Shown here piece by piece: positions 11,901-23,800 of a DNA stretch of 64,000 bases. A program made the translations under genes and the position numbers. Below the pieces are notes generated by a model. The model saw only the letters and a program-made list of their open reading frames with translations. It was not told where the DNA came from and did not search any database. How positions within the stretch are numbered: the first letter of the stretch is position 1; every line of letters begins with the position of its first letter. This stretch comes from Cyathus striatus (Eukaryota > Basidiomycota > Agaricomycetes > Agaricales > Nidulariaceae): the NCBI GenBank assembly GCA_025738555.1, contig JAOVFP010000009.1, forward strand, positions 558,001 to 622,000, written 5' to 3'.

Positions 11901-14144
11901 CTACGTATGCAACTGAAAATTAAGTGAGTGCCAAAAGTTACAGCGTGAAGATAACTCCTCATCAACGTCTTCCATCTGAATACCGTTGGGATGCAGCAAA
12001 ATGCGTGGGCTCCCGTTAGAGTTGACAGCCGGCTAAAAGGTGGGTTAGCGCCGGTAATGTATTCGATGATAAGATATATTACCTGCCATGAGATTTGCCC
12101 ATTTGCAGTCGGAACCCCTGTAGTGGCAAAGGATGTCCACATTTCCCGCATTGCTACAAACAAAGCGCGATCTGCTGAAGTAGCACCTGCTGGAAGTGGC
12201 TGGAAGAACGCCTGTAAGTCCGCGGCATGATTGGACCCAAGGTCTGGGTTATCATAGCTATTATTCCGCTGAGACATGGTGGATTAAATCGAAGACAAGA
12301 AGATTCTCTCACTGGAACTGAAATGCGGCTAAGCCCTGCTGACTTGCAGCACCTGTGATCATTACAGCACTACAAATATATCGAGCTTCGCCATACATTT
12401 GTTGTCCTTGAAGGCTGAATGAGGAAGAAAAACTCTGAAGGGGGTAGTGCTGAATTGCTCTGTCCATCGAAGCCTCGGTCATATTAGCATATTGACCTCG
12501 CAAGAAATTAAAAACCGTTTGCTCTGTTGCGTTCGGCATTGATGTATTGGCCGATGGATCCGTCAATGACGCGGACCAGTTCGCGCCTTCGTCTGTGTTT
12601 GACCTTTCCCACTTCCATCAGTGACCTTGTACCCGATCAAATCAATGCGACATACCCGAACAGCACTGGAACTCGAGAAAAATGACCATTTGAGAAAGCT
12701 TCCACGGGACGTTCGCGCAGGAGTGCACCATCTAAGATAGGTGCAAATACAAATAATGTGGCGGGCCGAGATGCAATGAGCTGACTGCCAGCCGCGGTCA
12801 GCGATGAGCTATCAGCTGAGCGTAGACATTCTAGTGTCATTTCATCACGCCCATTACAGCCACTGCGCAAAAAGCCATTCACCTTTAAAGGACTATAGGA
12901 AGAATAAAAGACGTACACGAGAGCGGCGAACTGATCGAAGATGGCTTCGTCATACGGTTCATCAAAAAAGGGCATATAGCTAAGAGAAGGACTATCGCCC
13001 ATCGCAGCGCGAAATAAGCCCTCATTATCACCCCCATTGGCTAGAAGCTAGGAACAACAAATGAACTAAGTGTTCTCAGTGCAACGTGGTAGGCTCACAT
13101 GAAACATCGTAGATCCTGCGCCCGCAGATTCACCCCAGATGGTGACTAGGCTAAGACATTATGCAGACTAATAAGCGGACAAGTCGAATACGGTATTCAA
13201 AGACTTGCCTAGGATCACCACCAAACTTGCCAATGTAGCGCTGTACCCATCGTAAAGCAGCACGCTGAGAAGACCGTTGAGACCAGAACACCAGGAGTAT
13301 CTTGGGAACACTAACCTGATCAAGTAGACCGACATTAAGCGCACCATCGGCAGCTACCAGTGACCCACCTATGAATTACAGAGGTTAACGTACTTTATCA
13401 CGTTGCCATAGTTAAACTCACCTAAGAAGCCGAACTGACCCAAGCGGTATTCAAACGACACGAAGATCAGAGGTTTAGCAGAAGACTGTAAAATGAGTTC
13501 TGGAGGTGCATCGTGTGTATCCCCTTCTTGAAATCCACCACCTATAACTTTAGGTTTCAGAATTTGGGTTTGTCGTTTAAGTTAGTCACGCACCGTGAAA
13601 CCACACCAAAATGGGTAGTTTATCTACTGTGCTTGTATTAGTTGGGACATACACCTGTATGGCCATAGTTAGATAGCCAAAAATCAATACCGTGATCGAA
13701 CATACATTTCCGAACAGGCAATCTTCTGAGAACCCGGGAAGGACAGTACTTTGAGGGGTCTGAATGCACGAATTCCCAAACTGCGCAAGATTTAAGCATA
13801 TAAAACGAGATCACTTCCGCTCATCTCACTTCTGTAGCATTAACTTCCCTAGATGGAGAGAAGGAGGTACTATAGGAGCCCTCCACCTCAGATCACCCAA
13901 AGGAGCATCAGCGTAGCGAATTCCACGAAAGGATATTATATTGGTTGTTTCGTTGACCTGTCCAGAGAATGACCCATCTGAAATCATCAAATACGGTGTT
14001 AGTAACAGAACCGAGCTTCAAAGAGTTTTACGAACAATCAAGATCAACAGTTGGACCAACGGCGGTTGCTGATATCTTTGTAGGAGTCGAACTAGAACCT
14101 TGAGCTAACGTAAGGAATGCGCTGAGCCAAGCAACTGCGAGCAT
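11901..14144 (-). CDS. Secreted type-B carboxylesterase / lipase (alpha/beta hydrolase)
   Basis: Hydrolyses carboxylic esters. The protein starts MLAVAWLSAFLTLAQG, a signal peptide, so it is probably secreted. Conserved blocks appear in order on the minus strand: FRGIRYADAPLGDLRWR, SEDCLFGNVYVP (family usual: EDCLFLNV), GGGFQEGDTHDAP, VSFEYRLGQFGFLG, the nucleophile motif VTIWGESAGAGS, NTDEGANW with the acid residue, GSNHAADL with the catalytic His, and the C-terminal tail HPNGIQMEDVDEELSSRCNFW. All three catalytic residues are therefore present. There are several introns, one of which (13151-13208) appears to use a GC donor. The stop is TAG at 11901-11903. Length is close to the usual 520-560 residues, though I did not splice every exon. 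Extracellular substrate unknown. Confidence 0.9.
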
Positions 14145-15166
14145 CTTCAACCGTTATCCAATTCACGGTTAGCTTCAGACAGTTTATAGGATTCTGTTAC
14201 ATCCAGAATATGTTATATTACATCTAGTTCCAGTTCGCGGATTCGGAACGCCGCAGTCGGAGAGCAGGAAGCTTGCATGTATGGAGATGGAAATGGTTAA
14301 ATAACGTCTGTATGGTCGGATGACATGAAGAATCGTAAGTGCGCAGGTGAGTCGTGGAAGAATATTTTCCATCTATGCTGTTAGGCTTGAACGTAAGGCT
14401 GCTAAACAAAAATATAACACATGTTGTGTTTAACTTCTTCCTTTCGTGGTCTAGCTAAAATAAAGAGCGTGTAAGTTCATGCATCATGTTGGCATTATGC
14501 TTCACGTACCGTGAATGACAGATAAGTTATGTATATGTTGCCTGCAGAAAAATAGACGGTCAGAAATAACGATGATGTATACGAAAATAGCATGGGAGCC
14601 GGAACATTCTTTCAGCTGACCGACATGCAGGCAAATGAGGTTGTAGCATATGATAGAGTATAGGCCCTATGGAGAGTATTAGGAAAGTAGCTTAATATCT
14701 CATTTCATTTCCGTCACATGGAGTAAGTAAAGGAGTCAAAAGAGAGCTGTAGACCGAGAAATTATAGATGATGAATACAAAGGGATTGGATGATGGATCC
14801 GGGTTTCAATTCCGAGGACGCATCAATCTGGTATCAAATAGCGTGGGAGTTGTATAATCTCAGCGCACAAGTCGCGTACTTAAGTTACAGCTGCTTGTAT
14901 TCTGTGCGCAATCATTTCCCCCTCGCGAAGTTCTTTGTTATCATTCGCGACCTTGTTCTACTCAAGGAGTTGCCTTTGTAGCATTTAGTTAAAAGATGAG
15001 CATATGGGCTTATACAACACCTTACCCCCTGCTACTTTTACTGCCATTCCCTTAAGAATAGTTCCTGTAGGTTGCCTGTAGGCTCAGCTTTCGGTGAGAT
15101 CACGTTCATCATCACAGTCTCGATGCTTCCTGACCTATATCTACCTAGGTTTACTATTAAAATAGG
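14145..15166. other. Intergenic, no gene recognised
   Basis: Shared upstream region between the divergent esterase (-) and F-box gene (+). Only short open frames occur (for example 63 codons at 14790-14981) and none resembles a known family. It presumably holds both promoters. Confidence 0.5.
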
Positions 15167-16420
15167 ATGTCAGGTGCATCATGTTCACATCGGAAGGCTT
15201 ACATACTACCTCAAAACGAAAACCAGTGCGAGTTGTGCAGTTTGATACTGTCGACGAGCGGAGATGAAGTGCACACCGAACTTACAACCCGCGAGCCTAT
15301 AATAAATCGTATACCTGTGGAGTTGCTCGCAGAAATATTTCATCGTTACCTGGAGATAGGAGACAGGATGCCTCGGGATGACAAGTCTTGCGTCACTGCC
15401 TTTCCTCGCATTGACAGTACGCCTATTCTCCTAACACATGTTTGCGGACATTGGAGACATGTCACTAAATCAACACCCACTTTGTGGTCGTCCCTTGCTA
15501 TTTACGGTGCTCGACACAAGCTTATGCCATTGATTTGTCTTTGGTTAGAATGTGCCGACACATGTCCACTATCAATTAGCATTAATGGCGGGATAGGAAA
15601 ATACCACGAGAGGCAAACCGCTGTAGATGCCATTTTATCGATGCTGATTAGTCGGTGTTATTTGTGGAAATCTATTGAATTCCACTTTCCTGACTTTCAG
15701 CAAGCGATGACATGCATCCAGGTCGGTTCTCTGAAGACACTGGAACATGCACATGTGACGATGCCTAAGTGGCATATTACTCATAGTGATAAAGTGATGG
15801 ATGCTATTCATTCATCGCCAAAGATTGCTAGTATTCGTTATGGGGTTAGATTTTGCTCTTTCCCAGTTCATACACCTTGGCTACAACTTAGGGTCATGCA
15901 TTGCGACTTCTACATCCCGATCTTTCAGCTACTGAAATTGCTACAGTCTTGTCAAAATCTTGAAGTTCTCACTCTACCGGTGGTATGGCATGTTGATGAT
16001 ATAATACCTCCTGCGGAATCCATCGAGTTGCCCGGACTGAAAAGGCTCGTTGGCGGGCCCTTTGTTGAAGGGTTTTCCATAATTTTGGGCGCTTTGGTCG
16101 CACCCCAACTGACTTCTCTGCGCCTCCATTACAGGTATCACACAGCCAACGATCTTTTAGACTTGAAGAACTTCGCTGCACATTCAGACTTCAAACTTCT
16201 ATCTTTTGACCTCATAAATCCCGAGTTAGATGTTGAAGAATTGCTGGAGTGGTTGGAGGCTCCTTTCCTTTCCACAGTCACAGACTTGCGCGTAACGATC
16301 AGAACCTGCTTGGACAATATTGTTGCACCTGCGTACCCAGACCTACATCCTAATAACACGGATTATTTTGTCACGCATCTCAGGAAATTTATTTCGCAGT
16401 CTAGTGTAGGAAATGCATAG
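15167..16420 (+). CDS. F-box protein, basidiomycete type
   Basis: Single-exon 417-residue protein. An F-box sits at about residues 47-100: INRIPVELLAEIFHRYLEI, then THVCGHWRHVTKSTPTLWSSL, the usual HVCxxWRxxA..TPxLW signature of expanded F-box families in agaricomycetes. The N-terminus has several Cys residues (CSHRKAY...NQCELCSLI) that could form a small zinc-binding loop. The rest is a leucine-rich region (LEVLTLPVVWHVDD, LKRLVGGPF, LTSLRLHYRY) typical of the substrate-binding half. It probably acts as a substrate adaptor of an SCF ubiquitin ligase; the target is unknown. Start chosen at the first ATG. Convergent with the 587-residue gene 77 bp downstream, whose C-terminus looks related in style. 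Confidence 0.85.
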   Translation: MSGASCSHRKAYILPQNENQCELCSLILSTSGDEVHTELTTREPIINRIPVELLAEIFHRYLEIGDRMPRDDKSCVTAFPRIDSTPILLTHVCGHWRHVTKSTPTLWSSLAIYGARHKLMPLICLWLECADTCPLSISINGGIGKYHERQTAVDAILSMLISRCYLWKSIEFHFPDFQQAMTCIQVGSLKTLEHAHVTMPKWHITHSDKVMDAIHSSPKIASIRYGVRFCSFPVHTPWLQLRVMHCDFYIPIFQLLKLLQSCQNLEVLTLPVVWHVDDIIPPAESIELPGLKRLVGGPFVEGFSIILGALVAPQLTSLRLHYRYHTANDLLDLKNFAAHSDFKLLSFDLINPELDVEELLEWLEAPFLSTVTDLRVTIRTCLDNIVAPAYPDLHPNNTDYFVTHLRKFISQSSVGNA

Positions 16421-16497
16421 TTAATATTATACATTCATAAAGTAAATGTGTTTAATAGCATTATAAATTTCGTGTTAGAAAGTAGACCGTTCCTCGT

Positions 16498-18261
16498 TTA
16501 TAAATCCAATCTGCGCCCCTGAACTGTAATGACTTTCCCGGATGCGTAAACAATATCGTTAAGTCCCTTTTCGATGTGGTGGGGGATTGCATTATCTATA
16601 TTCACATTCTCCAACGTGTTTAGGCCGAATGGAAGATAGAAGAGGGTAGAGTTGACATTTTCATTGTGAATAAAAACATTGATCGTTTTCAGGCTTTGAC
16701 AACTTCGTGATAGCGCTTCCCATACTCGTCTCAAATCTGTGTAAGTAGAGATACGAATTGATTCCAATTCATTACACCTCAGTATCACGTTTGGTGGTTG
16801 ATAAACCGTCGGTTCAACATCGGCAACGGAGCCAATCTCAAAATATTGCAACTCAGGAGCACTGTCAAGAAGGAAGAGACAGTCCTGTACCGATATAAAG
16901 CAACCTTTCATAATAAGTCGTTTGAGCGCATTAAAGTCAAACTGCGATAACTTTCGCCATGGATTAGGAATGCCTCGAATATCTCCATGCCATTCGAATT
17001 CTTCCAGGCTGGGTGTCATAATCATACCATCGTTTCCTCCCCGGTCAATAGGATGAGGAATGAGGCTTTCAGGTAATATAAGGCGTAGGCTAGAAAGTCG
17101 TTGAAGCATATATGAGTCACAAAGGGCGTGGAGCGTGGTGTCCATATCACGATATCTTGCTTGAATTAAGTTGCGATCCAAGCTGTCGGAAATACTCATA
17201 GAGAGCGAGCGTTCATCTCGGTCTATAATGAGATTGGATGGTTCCCAGCTGGCGATAGCTGTGGCTGAAATGTGCCGCACGTCATTGATAACATGGGTTG
17301 AAGATGATTGATGATCGTAAGAGTCATTTGAGAGGTACGACTCCGAACCGCCACCACGTAGGCTTGGCTCTTGCTGGACAGTAACTCTCGATTTGCTTGG
17401 TAAAGTCATGATATGGGCTGATAGTGGGCTCAGGTTGTTACAATCATTCGAAGAAGGTTGCTCGTCGTCGTTATACGTTTCATTTGAGAAGTACAACCCA
17501 AGATTGTTCCCGAGTGAAACTGGCTCTTCCAAACCAGAAAGACTTGAGCTATTGGGAGTAGTCACGATGCTTATAACTGATAGCGAGCTTAGGTTGAAAG
17601 CATTATCTGAGGGAGATTGCTCGTCATCCTCGTGAGTTTCATGTGCAAAATGCAACCCAAGATAGTTGCCCGCTGAACTTGGCTCCTGATCGACGGAAAG
17701 ATTCGAGCTATTGTGCATAGCTACAGTGCTGACTGACAACGGGTTCGGATTAATCCCGTCAGTTGAAGAACAATCCAAGTTACTGCCATACGGCTGGTGT
17801 AAGTGATCAAACTCGAGAGTACCATCATGAGAGGTTTCTAGATACGATACTGGCAGGGAAGCTCCATCATTATCTGGGGAACACACGGCGGAGACTTGCC
17901 GTACATTGTCCGTATAATTAATCGAAGACGGTTGGTCGTTGCAGGCATTCGTTTCCTCTGAGGGCGAAATTGGAAGAGCATCGGCAATCGGTGCCGATGG
18001 AGAAGATGTGCGTTGTACGGTAACTTGAACTTCTTGCGAAACGGCGAACTGAGGAGCGTTACTACTGGGCATAATGCCCATACGACCAAATCCAGGCAGA
18101 ATCCTGGACCACCTGTTATGTTCCTTTTTCTTGGAGGTGGCATTATTGCGTCTTAATCCAAAAATAGGTTTCCGTTGATGTTCGCGAGGTCGAACGAAGA
18201 GTCTAGATATAGCAGACACTCCTACGCCAAAGGCAGGGAAAATAGCTCGATAGTTAAGCAT
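16498..18261 (-). CDS. Uncharacterised 587-residue protein with internal repeats and an F-box-protein-like C-terminus
   Basis: One uninterrupted frame with no intron. Residues 1-60 are basic (RPREHQRKPIFGLRRNNATSKKKEHNRW). Residues about 60-345 are Ser/Asn/Asp-rich and include at least three diverged repeats of about 50 residues (about 190-242, 243-295, 296-345) with the shared core EPxSxGNxLGLYFxxETxxDDEQ. Residues about 385-587 resemble the leucine-rich half of basidiomycete F-box proteins (LSSLRLILPESLIPHP, TPSLEEFEWHGDI, LKTINVFIHNENVNS), but no F-box is visible. It may be a fusion or a rearranged F-box paralogue. The open frame through a repeat region supports real coding. Function unknown. 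Confidence 0.65.
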   Translation of the reverse strand: MLNYRAIFPAFGVGVSAISRLFVRPREHQRKPIFGLRRNNATSKKKEHNRWSRILPGFGRMGIMPSSNAPQFAVSQEVQVTVQRTSSPSAPIADALPISPSEETNACNDQPSSINYTDNVRQVSAVCSPDNDGASLPVSYLETSHDGTLEFDHLHQPYGSNLDCSSTDGINPNPLSVSTVAMHNSSNLSVDQEPSSAGNYLGLHFAHETHEDDEQSPSDNAFNLSSLSVISIVTTPNSSSLSGLEEPVSLGNNLGLYFSNETYNDDEQPSSNDCNNLSPLSAHIMTLPSKSRVTVQQEPSLRGGGSESYLSNDSYDHQSSSTHVINDVRHISATAIASWEPSNLIIDRDERSLSMSISDSLDRNLIQARYRDMDTTLHALCDSYMLQRLSSLRLILPESLIPHPIDRGGNDGMIMTPSLEEFEWHGDIRGIPNPWRKLSQFDFNALKRLIMKGCFISVQDCLFLLDSAPELQYFEIGSVADVEPTVYQPPNVILRCNELESIRISTYTDLRRVWEALSRSCQSLKTINVFIHNENVNSTLFYLPFGLNTLENVNIDNAIPHHIEKGLNDIVYASGKVITVQGRRLDL

Positions 18262-18870
18262 AATATGAATTATCTGGGAATGGTGGGTTTATGTGCGTGT
18301 CCTGGAAGGTGTGAGTGGAAAACGTACCTATATTTTAAAGTAGGGTTGTATTTCGTCAAGAAATATGCTATCCTAAGCAGAATAAGTAATGCCGGAGATG
18401 AGGGTTTTGCTTGCAGGATTCTGCACTCGTTCAGCTTTACATTTAAACTAAGAAAATAATAGTGTTAACGTTGCGCTGTCATGGCGAGGGAGGCCCATAC
18501 GAAAGGACAATCGGGGTTGAGCATATTGTTTTTAATGACACAATTAGGACTTGTTTGAAAGCCATCGAGCGTTCGATAGATACCGTTGACTGGATCCAGG
18601 ATAAGAGATGTTGGCTGTGAACGAACAAAAGCAAGAGGTGCCAGATCCACCGATCGCGGACATCTATGACGTCAGCTAGTGGGGGGGGGGACTCTACGTA
18701 TTTGGTTAGTGCAGTATTCGGCAATGCGGCACAGCATCATACGGCAGCCTTCCACGAATCAACATTGATTCGTATCCCACCCATGCATATCCCTATATCC
18801 ATCCCTTCTACTGACGCGTCGCTCATTAAGACGCGTCTCTCTCGTAATCACCCCCGCCATGGCAGTATAA
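18262..18870. other. Intergenic, no gene recognised
   Basis: Contains a G10 run near 18680 and only short open frames. It is the upstream region of the 587-residue gene. Confidence 0.4.
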
Positions 18871-19641
18871 CCTTGTAAATATAATACGGTGACGCATCAG
18901 GGTGGTGCTAGATGCAAAGCTGCATTCCTTGGTGAGTTCCACAATACGCCGTATCAATTTTACATCTTAAATCCCATATACGTTGTACAGACAAAGATCG
19001 AGTTTTAGACGATACCCTTAGTCCACCGCAAACACCTGATTCGCTTCAGTGTCCAGGAGAAAGCTACCTTTGGAATTTGCCATCCCCATATCTAATGTAC
19101 CTCTTTGCAATTCACGATCCACGATCCGCTATGAAAGATGGCTACTCCTTTTTATTCATTTATGATGAAACCTCTACAATTCATGTTCGTACCTCCCGTT
19201 ACACTGGAACTGCATGTGGATCCTCAAAACCTTGTGAACCATGCCAGTATACCTAGTTTCTTTTTGATATTGTGCAAGACCGTGCAATGAAGGAATCAGG
19301 AAATTTGCCTCACAAAGTATTTAGCCATGGACAGCTTACGAAGCGGATAGAAGTGCTGGAGAAGTCTATTCGACGACAGACTTTCCTAGTGAGTTTTTAT
19401 AGCGCTTGTTACTAAATATTGTCTAATGGCATGTTAATAGTGCCTCGGTGCTGAAAAGGCACTCTCTCGTATTCGCATTCACAAAATTACATGGATCGCT
19501 TTTCTGAAGGTCGTTGGACCTCGAAGTGCATTGAATATTGCTCCCATTCCACCTCAACACCCAACATACTTAGCTGACATCCCCATGACATCTTCTAGTA
19601 TATCAAACATAAGAAATCCGTATGACATTTTTAATAGTTAA
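18871..19641 (+). pseudogene. Decayed gene with a cysteine cluster and a coiled-coil-like segment
   Basis: A continuous reading frame runs from about 18871, with a likely intron 18932-18990, through DKDRVLDDTLSP, YLWNLPSPYLMYLFAIHDP, DGYSFLFIYDE, a Cys cluster (TACGSSKPCEPCQYT) and then hits TAG at 19254-19256. The same frame continues without shift: FLFDIVQDRAMKES, VFSHGQLTKRIEVLEKSIRRQ, a clean 52-nt GTGAGT intron (19389-19440), CLGAEKALSRIRI and a stop at 19639-19641. The coherence on both sides of the stop argues for one gene broken by a nonsense change, or for an unseen intron at the TAG. No start codon can be assigned. I recall similar Cys-cluster plus coiled-coil layouts in uncharacterised agaricomycete proteins but cannot name the family. 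Confidence 0.5.
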
Positions 19642-20582
19642 TGTACTGTACATTGTTTCTAATCGTACTTAATATGATAATTACTGCAGCTTACTGCCAA
19701 CTGCCAAGCTTGATCAAATTTTGATGTTTTTCATCTGCCGTTGAAGTGCCGCTACCATCCGAATAGCGTCGCGTGGCAGGATGGTACGTCCAAGATCGGT
19801 GGATCTGGCACCTCTTGAACAAAAGACAGTAATATGCTTCGGCAATCATAAAGCCGAAGTACAATCAGCACAACCGTGTTTGTTTGCGGGTAACCAACCA
19901 CCGCACACTTGGTTGACAATGTTGCATACACATTGACTACACACTGTCACTATCAGACACTTTTACTTGTACAACTATTGTCCTTACTGCCTGACCTTTA
20001 TGTAGTACCGCTACGTGTGCGTCTGGCCCGCCAATGAACTCCAGGCTTCAGCTTCAGCAGCCACTTCGACTTATTCAAGTTGTCGAAATCAACAATATGC
20101 ACGGCGTTTTGAGGGCGTTCAACACCTTGTTGCCAGTGCTCGATGCCTTCGCCACAAACTGCAGTCATTTTCCGATGGTTCGACGTTCAGATCTCGGAGT
20201 TCATTCTAATCTATGGTATGAGACCCCTTCATTGGATAGCGACTCGGAGGTTCCCTCCATTACAGAAATCTTCAGTTCGCAGCAATACAAACGGAAAACA
20301 CTAACACAAGGTTATACATAAAACTACGCCTTAAAAAGAAGGTTGGTATATATTACTACCAGGGGAACTTTCGGGTCACTCAGATACAATGATACTCTGC
20401 TGTGACATTGTAATCTTCCCTTTCCTCAAACCTTCCACAGTTGCCATAGAAGTCTTGTTGCTTATTTATCCACATGTGATCACCACCACAACCTTTCACT
20501 ACAAACTCTTCCTCTCTGTTGATATTGAAAGGCCTTTTACAGAAATTGGTCCCAGACTGTGTACAGGCGGCGCGAGATCAAT
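19642..20582. other. Intergenic, no gene recognised
   Basis: Short frames only, the longest being a 95-codon frame at 20034-20321 (+) without recognisable motifs. No repeat structure seen. Confidence 0.4.
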
Positions 20583-20834
20583 TTATTTAGGGCACTTGCA
20601 CTCGATAGGAGTGCAGAAACGTACAGGTCCGAGAACAACCCGTTCACATTTACTTTTACCTCCAACACATGCAACAGTATCAGCACCCAAAATACAGATA
20701 TTAATAGCAAACGGAGCTGCTTGGGTGGTTCGAGGGGAAACTGACACTGCATCAACAGGAATCGCAGACGCGAAACCGACATGCACAATTCCTAAAACAA
20801 TTGAAGGAATGACGAGCGTGAAGACGAATTGCAT
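20583..20834 (-). CDS. Small secreted cysteine-rich protein (83 residues)
   Basis: The frame starts MQFVFTLVIPSIVLGIVHVGFASA, a good signal peptide with a likely cleavage site after ASA. The mature part is about 59 residues and has six cysteines spaced C-x8-C-x6-C-x10-C-x4-C-x-C, ending CKCPK. Six cysteines suggest three disulfides and an extracellular peptide; hydrophobins (eight Cys) do not fit. An in-frame ATG ten codons upstream is possible, but the shorter start gives the cleaner signal peptide. The 150-codon frame on the other strand (20389-20841) is treated as a shadow. Function not recognised; effector-like or antimicrobial roles are only guesses. Confidence 0.5.
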   Translation of the reverse strand: MQFVFTLVIPSIVLGIVHVGFASAIPVDAVSVSPRTTQAAPFAINICILGADTVACVGGKSKCERVVLGPVRFCTPIECKCPK

Positions 20835-23800
20835 GGTGTAGGTTGGACTACATGGACAAAGCATTAGAAGATTTTCTCAGGGAAAATATCAAAGGCGCAC
20901 ATCGAAAAGCACAGAATAATGAAGAATTATTGCTGGAGTGTTAGTGATATTACTGGATGAGTGCACACTTATATTTATATTTTACTAACGCTAAGTCGCT
21001 AGATCTGGGGTTTGGCATTTTGCTCGGTACTCAACAAGCTCCCACACCTTTGAAGATACGAGACCAGGTTTCGATGGCATGAAAACGAAGGGTGGCACCA
21101 AACATTGTGTCTTTCCGGGCATACTTATTATGAAATAGCATTCGGTGGTCGCTACAACTAATGCAACACACTGGTACGCTTAAACATTCGTGTGCTATGT
21201 AGTCTCTGCCGCTCAAAGATATATATATGCACCACTCAGCGATTCACCGTATTCACCGATATACGGTACAGCTGCAATTGGAGCCTTTGTTTGATGGCAC
21301 GTATATACTCTTATGTGGGTATATCCTTAGGGAATACGCTCGAAACTTTGTTCACCCTTCCGCAGCGACTCTAGTATGACTTCTTTCGGAACCCTTCCAG
21401 GCCATGGCATTGGTAAATCGCGTAAGTCGCATCACTTGCACCCCATAGCGCAAGGCTCTGGACCAACTAACTTCCTTCTACCAAGATAAATTGGGTGCCG
21501 TATAGTATAGTATATATTAGTGTATAAGCGTCCATTATAGCTTACCGAGACACCAGTCTCCAAAAATTTGAACTAATCGTCAAATCCTGCCAGGTAAACT
21601 ATGGGTTTGGATGCATCTGGCGGCACGTTGCTGGACTGCTGACCGGGAATCCAGCCAACCTGCATGGTAAATCCTCCTCGAATTATATACCAATATGGAA
21701 CAAACAAAACCTGGCTATATACATTCAAATTTCTTCCACCCGACGATCTTCCTCTGCCACCGGCCGCCAGCCTAGGAGCAGGCTCCAAATTCTTAAAATC
21801 TCTGCTGAGCGCCTAATAGATGACATTCGTATGCGCTACTCCCTGCGAACCTAGTAGTTCGCACCCCGAATGCTTCAGATTCCTGAGGGATAAACACGGA
21901 TCGAACAGGTAATTAGCCCGAGGAACTCAGATAGTATGCAGAGTTGATGCAGAGTCTCCTTCGACATCGTCAGAATACATGCGGAGGTATTTAGGACCCG
22001 AGAGTACCTGCTGCCTAGTGCTGAGTAACTCAAGCTTCCAATTCATCCGATGAGAACAAGTATCTTTATACAGCTCTATTGCTCCTCGGGCCTACCAGTA
22101 AACAACTCGTGCAAACCACTTACGCGCGTTCCATTCTGCAGCCTCCACAGCAGACCTTCGTCACATTCATTCACAACTACATCCCATACTATCCTCGCTT
22201 ACTCCAAACCTTTACCTCCAGTTGGCACCCTTCGTTGTCCATTCTAATACGTACTCCTCCCACATGAACATCACGAGCTAGAAAGTTTAATACTTACCAC
22301 CCATACCCAACGGGACGGAAATTAAACACGACTTGCTTCGTTTTCTTGTTGAGTGGGAATAACGGGGTGATTGTGGTATGGTGTGCATTGAAATCGTATA
22401 ATGTTCTGTAGCGTATTTACGTGGGGAAGTACCACGATGTACGATGTTACAGTGGATATCAATGTGATCTACTTCCTATGATATTCGCTATCAGCGTCGG
22501 GCATAGGAGTACTAGGGAATACGGTGTGGCCCCATTCAAATGACAAACAAACCACAGTTACCCTTGCAGAGGATACATCCGCCTTCAAGTTACGGCACGT
22601 CCAAGCTTTCAAGAAATCATATCAGCGCCGGAGCAGCAAGGCACCGAGCGCATGAGCGTGATAATAAGTGACGAGAGCTCCGGTATACGAAATGACAGAG
22701 GCTTGTTATAGCTTTTGTTCTCATCGCCGGCGAGAACAAAAACGACTGCAAAGCGCGGTAGAATTGAAGTTGATTCAGAAAGTTCTTGCGGTTGGTTATT
22801 TACGGACGTGCACTGAAAAATCAGAAGATAGGACCGAGTCATCAATTTCTTTAGAAAGGAACGAGCAGAATCAAGAAGGAGATGATCCATTGACCGCGGG
22901 CGCTTTAAAACAATCAAATGATTAATTATCAACAGCACGGGATGTAATGTTGGTGGGTGCAATTGGCTGACTAACTGAAGAGGGACCCATCATACGTGAT
23001 AGTTGAGGCAGACATGCGTCGACGGTTTCAAAGTAGATGAAACATGAACATTATACATTGTACATTGATATTGACAGATCGTCGGGAGGCCATAGACATT
23101 GAGCGCATGAATGAATTAAAAAGCTAGGTGGTTGGGGGAGAAAGAGCACGGTAGCGCGCGGGCCCGATATGGTACGTTAGTTTCCTAGAAGACTTTGGGG
23201 GAGACGCCCACGTATCGTACACGAGGCTATGAGGCGTTAGAGAGGGATTTCATTTTGAGGGGATGGCTCGGGTAGTTCGAGATTGCGGCATGGGGAAGCT
23301 GGGCAGGATAGTGGCATCTCCATGTGGGTGGTTTGATAGATGGCATGGGCGGAGGGTGAATTTCTCACTTGGGCTGAGAAAATTAAAAATGAACATGGGG
23401 CAGAAGGCGACGTCATATGTTGCGCATTTTGTGTTTTTAGAGGCGGACAGGAGAGCAAAGGGCGCTGAGGCGTCGAGACATCAGTGGAGTGACGCTAGTT
23501 GATACTGAAGTCACTTTTTCTGTGTATTTTCTGGTGCAAGGAGAATCCGGTCTTTCGCCGTGTCGGTGATGTGACGTGGGATTGCAGAGTGAATGGGCCG
23601 GAGAGTTGAGGCCGTGATAGTTTGGGAGTAAGTATTTTGTTGGAAAGCAGAGGAATAGCAAAAAGAAAGGAGAGCAGGGGGATGAACAAAAGCAGGGGAT
23701 GTGTATCGTGAGGTGGGTGGATAGGATTTAGAGAGGGAATACAAAAGGAGAGAAGCGAGTGCCAAATGCAAATGGGGCGGGTGGAGTGGACTGTGCGGAA

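Noticed and set aside
20389..20841. 150-codon plus-strand frame opposite the small secreted protein
   Set aside because: No signal peptide, no motif, and it covers the minus-strand frame that has a clear signal peptide and cysteine pattern.
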